Positions 48,856 through 58,415 of a stretch of 64,000 nucleotides of DNA are shown piece by piece. The stretch lies in assembly GCA_029224185.1 (NCBI GenBank), contig CM055205.1, positions 3,209,144-3,273,143 on the forward strand, read 5' to 3'. The position numbers and the translations under genes are program-made. This stretch comes from Karalla daura. Its lineage: Eukaryota > Chordata > Actinopteri > Chaetodontiformes > Leiognathidae. Under the pieces are notes generated by a model that saw nothing but the letters and a program-made list of their open reading frames with translations, did not search any database and was not told the origin of the DNA. The number at the start of each line of letters is the position of its first letter. The first letter of the stretch is position 1.

Positions 48856-49205
48856 AGGGCTGAACGATCTGAGGGAAGCACGCATGATGCGATGACGCTT
48901 TCAGGGCTGTGATAGGGCTCGCCATAGGTAAACAAATACGCAACTACACAAACATATACATAAACACAAATACGTAACTACATAAACATAAAGTGACTTG
49001 AGTGAAACAAGTCTGCGTCGTTGGCGTTTCAAAGTGTTTCTTGGGTTTCTCGGAGGCCGACGCCCTCAAAACATTGCGACCAATCAGGGGCCGGGAGTCA
49101 GGTGATGTCACGCTTTAGTAGCACGTCAGCCATGTAGCAAGCTCAGCCAATGAAGTCAAGTGAAACACGAGTGCAACGGTTCATTTGCCATATATCGTGC
49201 AGCCC
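48856..49205. mobile_element. MITE-like element with GGGCTGxACGAT terminal repeats
   Basis: The left end GGGCTGAACGATCT (48857-48870) and the right end, read in reverse complement GGGCTGCACGATAT (49205-49192), form a terminal inverted repeat of a type common in teleost non-autonomous DNA transposons. The interior carries CCAAT words and GATGTCACGCTTTAGTAGCAC and has no frame. No clear target-site duplication was seen. Confidence 0.55.
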
Positions 49206-50479
49206 GGGACGCATGTCGAGCATAGAGAGCAAAACAAACACGATTTAATCTGCAATAACGATGTCGGTGTTAATAACGGGGGTCATTCAGCTCAGACTAA
49301 GCAAGTTAACGGCAAAAACATGCCGGGGCTCCACTAGCAAAGGCGCTAAATCACGCCACGCCGAGCCGCTTCCCACAACTGGCCGCGCACACGCGCACAG
49401 CTTCTCCGCGGGCCGTAACGGACAACTGCACCTGGCGGAGCCGTGCAGAGCCCAGGCCCGGTCGCACCAGGGCCGTCTGTTTCTCCAAGCACACCCCGCT
49501 ACCGCTCCACTCCGACCGTTAGTTTTCAGAAACAGGCCGCGGTGCTCGCCGTGAACGCTTAATAATTCAGTTACAATCGGGTTGCGAGGCGCCAAACGAT
49601 GCAGATAAAAGCCTCAGTAAACAAAGCCGCAGACGATCTCGACGTTGCGCGCCTCTTTCATCAGATATTACTAAAAGCTTAGGGGAGCAGCCGCTTCTGG
49701 TGATCCTCCTGCCTGGGCCTGCGACGAAGTTTCGCATCCTAAACGCACAGGGACGAACGTTTCATTCCCAGACCCGTGGACCCGTGGCAGAGAAGCCCGG
49801 GAGCGGAGTGCCGAGAGGAGCACCTGAGAGGACGCCGGACGGGCGCAAAACCGTCATGTCGGGGAGCGTGGCGTCCAGGAAACGGCGCCCGTGTACTAGA
49901 TCACGATGTGAGGCTTTCGAGGCCCGAAAGCCGCGACGGCGTGTAAAGCTAAACCCGTCATCTGCAGCAGCAAACGCGCGGAGAATCAGAGCTCCGCGGG
50001 TTCCCCACAGCTCCGTCCTGCAGTAGACCTCTGCAGTAGAACCCCCCGTGGCGTGCGCGCGGCCTGCCCGGCGCCAGACGCCGACAGTGAATGTGGCGGA
50101 GTGCACGACGGGGAAAACGTTTTCCCGAACCAAGCGAAAACCTGGACACAGTTCAGTCATTGGGCGGCAACAGCGTCTCACATTTACCTCGGCAAACTAA
50201 ACGGGCCTACGGCGAAGACTAAGACGTTGGAGTTTTCCTCTTTTGCCAGTGACAAAATCCCATCCTGGAGGGTTTAAAACAAGAGAGAGTGTATGTAAAT
50301 ATATATATATATTTCATGCAGTATGAGATTCCTCTAGGTGTCTGCAAATTCGATCAGAGACAAGCATATCTGCATGCGCAATACAGTAAACGCGGCATTA
50401 TCTGCATAACCGTGCGGCCGCTTATTAGATCTGCCGCATAAGGCGAACGGACCCCGACTGTCGCCAAAGCCGCCTCCTG
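49206..50479. other. Non-coding stretch, unique-looking
   Basis: GC-rich; a short TA run occurs at about 50299-50311. No exon recognised. The DR5 element follows at 50480. Confidence 0.45.
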
Positions 50480-50496
50480 GGGTCAAACGCGGGTCA
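50480..50496 (+). promoter_or_regulatory. Perfect DR5 nuclear-receptor element (GGGTCA-N5-GGGTCA)
   Basis: The plus strand reads GGGTCA-AACGC-GGGTCA, two identical consensus half-sites at RAR/RXR DR5 spacing. It is about 29 kb upstream of the rarb isoform-1 exon in unique-looking sequence. Function is inferred from motif and locus only. Confidence 0.4.
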
Positions 50497-51209
50497 CGTC
50501 CATCGGTCTTGCGTTTTATTTGACAGCAGCGGTCTGATGTTTCGGGGGTTCGGGGCTCCGCTCTCATTTCCTTTCACTTGGGTCATAACAAAGACGTGCT
50601 ACTGTGGAGCCAGGGGCTGGCATGAACCCCGAGAGGCAGCTGGAGCATCATTTTCCCATCATAGAGGGAATCCAGTAAAACCACGAGTCACCTCACCCTT
50701 AAACATCACTATCCACTAATCCACTCGTACTTGTGTATTCTGACCCCAGTCCGTCTCTGCCTTTGCTCTCCAGAATCCAGCGTGGCTGCCATAACATGTT
50801 GCACTGATTTCTCATAGACCAGCCTTACGTCCTCACATCGTGTTCTCCCCCCCCCGGGTCCACTTTGTGAGTCCATACTCCGTCCCCTATAAATTCTCAG
50901 TTACTCTCTCTAAGTCCTATTAATTTGTCGATACACGCTCTCCCCCGCATTCTATCAAGCGGCTCTCGCCGGACAGAATCGAGTAGCACGTTGGAGCGGG
51001 CGCTGCGAAACACCGCCGCCCAGGCTTCCCCCCCCCGCGCGCGCGCGCGGATTGATCTCCTCGGGAACCTGCAGCGAACGCGGCGAATCAAAGTGCACCG
51101 GAGCAAAGCATCCTGGGTAAAGGGCCCGAGAGCGCCGGCCCGGCTATGACAAATGCACCTTTGGTGGATACAAATTGAATTATTCAGACTCAGAGGCATT
51201 GCGCTGGAC

Positions 51210-51229
51210 GGGGGGGGGGGGGGGGGGGG
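51210..51229. repeat. Poly-G run of 20
   Basis: Uninterrupted G. Confidence 0.85.
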
Positions 51230-51366
51230 ATCATTGGTTTGCGTTCTGCCGTCCATCCGTCAGGCGCTGGGACAATGACAACAGTCAAGGCGAAACAGAG
51301 GTCACCGTCTGTCACCTGCCCCAGCACGCAATTAATCAGCATTTCTGCTTCAGTATGTGCGCCTCT

Positions 51367-51388
51367 GTGCGTGCGTGTGCAAGTGTGC

Positions 51389-51455
<67 letters not shown>

Positions 51456-51464
51456 AGAGGGAGG
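51367..51464. repeat. GTGC/GTGT tract and (GA)n microsatellite
   Basis: TG-rich lead (51367-51393) then an uninterrupted GA repeat to about 51446 and GGGAGA variants to 51464. Confidence 0.9.
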
Positions 51465-54004
51465 TATGACAGAAAGCCATGGCGTGTTTGGAGATGGAGG
51501 TTTATTTCAGTGCCGACCTGATCGATGCGCCACAACACATTTGTCGGACTCGGCGTGAGAAGACAAAGATCGAAGACTCCACAACGAGGTCAAGAGAGTA
51601 CAGTGCGGGTCCTACGGGCGCGCTGCATTAGTACAGTGCAGGGATGGGCACGTGCACGCAGACACATCTACCATAAACACCGGAGGATATGACATTTGCG
51701 CTGCAGTTACTCATAATCAAGAATAAGTATTTATTGATTACTACTACTGGGGGGTTTTGCCATTCAACAGACTGTTAATACAATGGTCATATTCAAGTTG
51801 TCGGATTTGATTTCCATGATTACATGCTGGGAATGCGTCATCCTGAAAGGATTTGACTCGACCTTTCTTCATTTTGTGATATTTCATTCGTTTCCACTTT
51901 CCACCATCATCCATTTTTTATTTCCTTTCACTTTCCACCGACTCGAGAGAAATGCGGCACAGGTTTCGCATTTTGCAATGAAATCAAGGACGGGATCGCA
52001 CGTGGGCGTGTTTTGAACATTTCACAGTGCGGCCCCCGAATCGCACGCGATCTACGTGAGACTGTTCCCATACGTACCGTTGTTACTGTCATCACAGTCC
52101 ACACGTCGAGCCGAGACATGCACGCCTTGCTTCCTTTATGTCTACGTTCGTCGTGTCCAGTCACGCGATTCGTTCCCACCTCACCTCCTCCGAGGGGTCG
52201 ATGGTGTTTACTGATCATTAATCACATCTCATCCTCCCCGGGACACGCACTAAACGCTGCGGGGGGGGGGGATAAATAGGACATTAGTGTCCGCTGTCAA
52301 TAGCATTTTCCATAGCGCTCGCTGCACCCTCGGAGCGGACCAGTGACACATTTCTCCAGGGCCGGACGTGAAAGGATCCGTTTGCGTTCCGTCGGCCGCC
52401 CGCTCCGAGGCTCTCTCTCTCTTTTACATCTTTTTGGACGATCTTTTTGGGGGCGGAGTCCGCCCGGCCGAAAGAGGGCGGAAATCAAGCCGGTGTTTTC
52501 ATTCATAATGGATGGAAAGAAAATGACATTTACTCTTGCATGTTATCCACGCGGTACACACGACACTGCGATCCACATCCCGATTGCTTTGGACTCCACC
52601 TGAAAGGCGCGCTGCAGTGTTGCAGCCGCCTGGTGTGGGCTACAGATGAGTGGCCTGGTTCGCATTGCATTAGGTGCACATTCATTTTTGACCGCCCGCT
52701 CTTAGCATGTGCTCGGCGTGAGCCGAGCGCAAGGTCATCACAGCATTCCACAGTCTCTGCGTTACAAGGTTGTGTGTATTTGGGAGGCCGGGGAAGATTG
52801 CAATTAAAAGTCCTGTCATCTCTGCTCATAGCAGCGTAATTCAGTGACGTTTTTTCTGGGTTTTCAGAAAAGAGTGGGGACCAAAGGCAGCGAAACTCCG
52901 AAGAAATGTGAGTAAAAGCAAAGCACACACAAGCAGGCACAAGTACAACAAGCGCGGGCCAGATGAGAAAGCACCGAGCATCACTGCTCATGTCCGATAC
53001 GTTTTTCTGTCTCTGCCTAATTCCAGCATGCTCCTCGGTAATGGACCGAATGATCTAGTCCGGGGGAGGTAGCTGCGTTTTTACAGTAACCGCATCGGGT
53101 CCAAATCTCTTGGAGACGAGCCAAAGCGGGAGGACGCAACTCATCGCCCCAGACATCACATGCACGCCATCGACTCCGAATTTCACATTTCACACGGGGG
53201 CTGGGGAGCGGCGCACTCCAGCGCCTCACAAAAGGCTCCTCTGTTTACCCTAAAAACGAGCGGGAATGTCAGGAATGTCCTCCCCTGGGCCAAAAATGTG
53301 TATTTACAGCCGGTGAAATGGCCGGGCCTAATTAGCGCTCCACTTTCTCATTAGTGACGGAGCGTCCTCCTCTCCTGGAAACCTAACTACATTTTGGCAA
53401 TAAAATATGTGTAATGGCGCTCGCGTGGATTCGCCGGGTGCTGTAATCGCGCTGTGAGCGCGAGATAAGCGTCCGTCCCCGAGTGTGACATAATGGGCAG
53501 CGTGCGTAAGGTGGAGGGAGGTCCCGCACCCGCGTGCACTCTGTCAGCGCGGTGTCACTCCTCGACCCGCAGCGCTGGGACGCTGTGGCTCCCCGCGCGT
53601 CTCCTCCTCCTCCTCCTCCTCCTTCACAGCTGCTCTAAGAGGCCATTCATACAGCGTGGGAAGGACCGCGAAAGTGCAGGTGAGTTTGACTATATTCTGT
53701 GTAGATGAGGCAGGACTCATACCTAACGTGACAATCGCGGTTAAAGACACTGAAAGACTGAGATCTGAGAACTCTCTCATATCTCCATATCCATACAGTG
53801 TGTTTGCTGGAATGTGGATCACGGTTTGCCTTGCGTTGACTGTGTGGAGCCATGTCTTGCCCTGGGTATGTGGTTGTTTGACATGCTTGAAGTCCACACA
53901 GTGTAAAACGATGCCGAAGCCCTCAACGGTCCAGATGCTGAGGGCACCGTAAGTGATGAGTGGCATCGGTTGGTCGCGGCTATCGCTGACAGACATTTTT
54001 AGCA

Positions 54005-56089
54005 CTGGGGGGATTGAAATAAAGAGAATTTATTAGGTTAGTTGTCATGCGGGCAGACCGCGCTACATCAGAGGACGCTGAGGCTGTGCAGGCCCAACTA
54101 AGTGACAGGGCCACGGTCTGGTGTGGAGGAAGAGGGGGGGGTGTGGAGGGGGAGGGAGGGAGGGAGGGAAGGAAAGAGGTGCTGGAGAAGAGCTGGCCGG
54201 ATTACACTATCACATCCTTCTGCTTTGAACAGCCTCCACGTATGCGAACCTTCTCCAAAAATATTCTTTGGAATGCAGTGCATGTGAGGCATGAATAACC
54301 CAGAGTGACAGTTAAATACCAGGCCGGGGCTGGACCGTACAGTGCAGCTTCTGCTCGCCTTCGCTGAGGAGGAGGAGGAGGAGGAGGAGCTGAGGAGCAT
54401 GGCTGAGGCTCCGCGGCTCTGGCTCCACAAGATGAGAATCTGAAGAGGGGTTTTATTTTTTTCTTTCTTTTTTTCTTTTTTTACACCCTGCTCTCTCCTC
54501 CTCCCAACGCTCCCTTCTTGTCATTGTTGTCTTTGAGGAGCGGAGGTGGGTGTGGGGGGGGGGGGGTGGGGGGATGTAATGGTGGTGGTGGGTGGGTGGG
54601 GGGTGGGGGGGGGGGTGGCGGCGAGGAGCCAGGGACAACCCCCCCCCCCCTACCCAAAAGCCGCGCCAGACACAGCGAACGGGTACAAAAGCTTGGCACG
54701 GGCGGGCGGTGGGATTTGCCAGCAGCCACTCTGGCAGGCACGGACTCCGAAAGGTTCAGTGAGAGGTGAATCATCACTCACCGACAGCGAGCACGCGAGC
54801 GCTCGCACTGCACGATGCAAAGCGAGCGCGGGGCTGGAGATGACGCGGGCAAAGCAACGCAAACGGTACAGTAAGTCAATGCCGGACGCCAGATGCAAGA
54901 TGTGGGAGTTCCCAATCTCAAGCCGCAGAACAGGCGAACTCTTTCTTCACACTACGTCCCAGCATACGGCTGACTGTTTGACAGTTACTTTGCTATGGCC
55001 ACGTCCGGAACAACACGGAGGGGTGGGCCTTTTGGGATGACGCTGAAACTCAGCCTATGCTCGCGATTTGGAGGGAAATGAATGCGACGGCGGCTTCGGG
55101 TGGTCGAAGACATCAGAATGGGGATATTTTCAAGCAGGTGGCCGAATGAATCAATCGTGTTTGTCTGAACAACTCGGAAACCCCTGGATGTTCTACTCTA
55201 TTCTATATTCTCTACTCTATATTCTATATTCTGAGGAGAAAGCAGAATAAAAGTTGCATGGGGGATGTAAATGCAGGCCCCGACCGTAATAGGACCAGAC
55301 TGTGCTTTTTTGTTCCAGCAAAGTAATAAAACTGCTCGTTTAGAATGCAGTCAATAGCATTGCTGTCCACGTAAACACGCCGTGAACTGCCACCGCTTGA
55401 GCCGCCTTTGCGACTGATTCGCACGCAGTCCGATCCTCCGGCCGCTCGCCGGACGCCGCGACAGTCACGGTCCGTCCCGGTCAAGCAATTATCTGCCTCA
55501 AGCGCGGGCAAACAACGTCTGGGGATCGCGCGGAGAGCGCGGGCTCGGAGGAGACTCATTGTTGTCTCGGAGCCGCGGAGATTACGGAGAACGCAGATGA
55601 CCAAACGGGGTGCCAGGGGTGGCTGCCGACTTTCCGCCTCGCATCCACGCACCCCGGCCACAGCGATTAATCCAATAATCGTCCCCAGCGCCAACCGATA
55701 TGAAAGGCCGGATGGAGATGCTTCTCTGTTGCATTGTGTTCTATTTCCAGAAGCATTCCGGCCTTTATGCCTCTTAAATGTGCAAACAGCGAAACGTAAT
55801 CCTAATCCCCTGGAGATGCCTGACGAACAATCTCTCTCTAGAATCGCAAAATGAAAAGAGTTCTGGCTCGCTGACTGGCAGGGATGCTTGGTCCTTAGAC
55901 GCTTGCCGGGCCGAAAAGGATTTTCATCTCTGTTTTGGTAAGACTGCAAACTTTTTTTAAGACAGTCGAATCGAACTGGCTCGAAGAAATGAAGTGGCAA
56001 CGTGCGGAAAGAGCCAAAATATCAAGATCACGGCATACGCACTGGTTACTAATCGCTATGCCGAGCAGTTTGTAATACGATGGTAATCT
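54005..56089. other. Non-coding stretch
   Basis: GGA repeat at 54366-54389, G/GT-rich tract 54544-54620, C run about 54639-54650, TATTCT-type low complexity at 55190-55232. A 258-codon minus-strand frame (55224-56000) has no recognisable domain. Confidence 0.4.
54544..54620 (+). repeat. G-rich tract with multiple long G runs
   Basis: Repeated GGG to G13 runs are separated by T, AT or GT, plus a GGTGGTGGTGGGTGGGTGGG block; strong quadruplex potential. Confidence 0.8.
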
Positions 56090-56142
56090 GCACTCTCCCC
56101 CACTGACGCTGACGCCGCTGAGGTGTCAGTGGGGGAGAGTGC
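56090..56142. repeat. Perfect 18-bp inverted repeat with 17-base loop
   Basis: GCACTCTCCCCCACTGAC (56090-56107) and GTCAGTGGGGGAGAGTGC (56125-56142) are exact reverse complements; the loop is GCTGACGCCGCTGAGGT. No known RNA gene recognised. Confidence 0.9.
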
Positions 56143-56978
56143 GTCTCAGGACGCCTGAGAGGGCTCGCACAGCTCTACACGTCGTTACAGGGAAGCACCC
56201 TCCTTCAGTCGGCCCCTTCGAGCCTCGTCACGGCTGCGGAGCCTTCGCCTTTCGCTCACCGTAATTACCGAACCTGGCCACCCATGAACATGACAACATT
56301 CCCGTCAGCCTCCTCCGCCTCTTCCTTTATGATGCCATACGCTCCCCTCGTTTACGCTGCCATACGATGGAACGGGCAGACCCATGCCGAACGGCAGAGC
56401 CAGACAGACGTAGGAATCTCTGTGAACCAGGCGGGTTCATTCTCCTCCTCTGACAACAACCAGCACATCCACAGCCGTTTGAGCGTCAACGAGCACACAA
56501 CCGAGGACGGCGATGGGGTCGGCTCGCGCCCCGAGACGGCAGCCACTTTGCGAAAGGAAGTTTCAAGCGGACTCTGAAAACAACTAAAACCATGCGGTGA
56601 TCTGCTGAAGCATCGCCGGCCTGCCAGGCACACGGGTCATTGGGTCGCGGCCACAAAGTGAAGCTGTTGCAAAGGCCGTTATCGAATGGAGGATGGAGAT
56701 GATTCAAAGTCGCCTCGATTAGCGAAACCGCTTCACTTGAAGAGCTGGGGCCCTCAGCCCGCGCACGTACAGTTCAAGGCAGCCCGGTTTCTGAGAATGA
56801 AATCTCTCCTGCTGCATAGGGAGTGCATCTGAACGCGCACTTACGTCGCTTTAATTACCTCTGGAAGAGCCCAGAATAGGACGATGCAGGGGGGAAATGA
56901 TATCCAGAGGATATAAAGAGAAGAGAAGAGAAAAGAAAATAAAGAGACATGGTGGGATGAGGGATGAGGGAGGGATGA
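56143..56978. other. Non-coding stretch
   Basis: No repeat or exon recognised. An everted half-site pair TGAACC-AGGCG-GGTTCA lies at 56423-56439. Confidence 0.45.
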
Positions 56979-57313
56979 GGGAGAGGAGAGGAGAGGAGAG
57001 GAGAGGAGAGGAGAGGAGAGGAGAGGAGAGGAGAGGAAAGGAGAGGAGAGGAGGGGAGAGGAGGGGAGGGGAGAGGAGAGGAGAGGAGAGGAGAGGAGAG
57101 GAGAGGAGAGGAGAGGAGAGGAGAGGAGAGGAGAGGAGAGGAGAGGAGAGGAGAGGAGAGGGGAGGAGAGGAGAGGGGAGGAGAGGAGAGGAGAGGAGAG
57201 GGGAGAGGAGGAGAGGAGAGGAGAGGAGAGGAGAGGAGGGGAGAGGAGAGGAGAGGAGAGGAGGGGAGAGGAGAGGAGAGGAGAGGAGAGGAGGTGTGGG
57301 GGGGGGGGGGGGG
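56979..57313. repeat. (GGAGA)n pentanucleotide tract ending in poly-G
   Basis: About 315 bases of GAGAG/GGAGA units with a few AAGGA and GGGGA variants, then GTGT and a run of 16 G (57298-57313). The plus strand is almost pure purine. All minus-strand frames are open (LLSSP), so the ORFs are artefacts. Confidence 0.95.
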
Positions 57314-58344
57314 ATTTGGAGGCAAAGACGACGGCCAAAGAGCCGAGGGGAAAATTGAAGTTTGTCTCTTACTGTACCATCGCAGGTAAGGCGCCGCCAT
57401 TATGCCAAATATAAATCCACATTAACGGCTGACAGCGACTTAGAGCCGGCACCTGCGATCTCCCGCGTAGAGGCGGCGGCGGCGGCAGTAGCGGCGGAGA
57501 AAGGAAAAAAAAACATCCTTACAGCGATAGGCAGACTTTACGAGAGATGCTGCAGCGCTCCAAACCACCCTCTATGTCTGCATCGGGGTGTGTTGCTGCC
57601 TCTTGCGATTCTGCGATTTGCTCAGACTGAATGTAAAACACATTTCAGGGGGTTGAAGGCGCGTTTTACCAGGGTGATGGCACGCGTGACCAAGCTGGAC
57701 CCTCACGTCCGACGTGGACCAAGTCAGGCACTGTGTTGGCGGCTTTGCCTGCCATACAGTAAGTCTGACACGTTTGATCACATTGAGGCGGAGGAGTCGT
57801 CGTTTTTTTCCTTGCACACAGGAATCTGCAGGCGACTTCATCTCCGCCGTCACGGCTTGAAAACGCATCAATCCACAGCGTGACGCGGCAAAAAGGAACG
57901 TTCTACGTTCCCTCTCCCCTAATGTCATCTTTAAGCGTTTTTGAGCCCATAAAGCCAGGCCATCAGTCGCATTCACGCGGCTCAAATCCCACGGTTGCAT
58001 TCAGGCCAGACGCGCAAACAGTCGCGCTGAAGTTCCCGCGTCTGCCCAGATCTGCCCCAGAACAAAAAAAACGGATTCGCACACATTCATCCATCTCTGA
58101 AGGCATCGGGCTTTCGTGTCATCCAGCACAGAATAACGGACAAACAACTATCACGGTGTGTTCGACGACTAAACGAAAGCCCCGTGGTTCATTGTATTGG
58201 TTCGGACTAGATCTTTTTTCCTGACTGGATCAAATTGTACCTGTTGCCCTGGAGAGTTCCCCCAATGTCATAATGAATTGGGTGTTTTTTGTCGTGTTAA
58301 ATGGACGGGCCAGTTCTTATCTAGCTCTTCCCTGGTCTTCAAGA
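57314..58344. other. Non-coding stretch
   Basis: No recognisable exon. The 173-codon plus-strand frame at 57362-57883 has no recognisable motif. Confidence 0.4.
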
Positions 58345-58415
58345 CGAGGTCGCATTCACCCACTGACACACAGGTGGCAGGGGCCATCTACGTGGCACCC
58401 AAATTGCCCTGAACT
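58345..58415 (+). mobile_element. Short LINE/SINE-tail-like fragment
   Basis: GGTCGCATTCACCCACTGAC, ACAGGTGGCAGGGGCCATCTA and GTGGCACCCAAATTGCCC resemble a common teleost repeat reading CACATTCACACACTGATGGCAGAGGCTGCCATGCAAGGTGCC. Weak. Confidence 0.35.

Larger units (their letters stand above)
50497..53722. other. Non-coding stretch
   Basis: Contains a G run of 20 (51210-51229), a GA repeat (51367-51464), a CTC run (53605-53623) and a plus-strand GTGCAG|GTGAGT at about 53675-53686 with no exon I can support. Confidence 0.4.

Noticed and set aside
53670..53690. Plus-strand first exon ending GTGCAG|GTGAGT in CpG-rich sequence
   Set aside because: Only the donor supports it; the upstream sequence shows no recognisable coding content.
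55224..56000. 258-codon minus-strand open frame
   Set aside because: Basic, serine/arginine-rich chance-like composition with no motif; overlapped by another long frame on the opposite strand.
56841..57400. Serine/proline/leucine-repeat frames
   Set aside because: Translation of the GGAGA pentanucleotide array.
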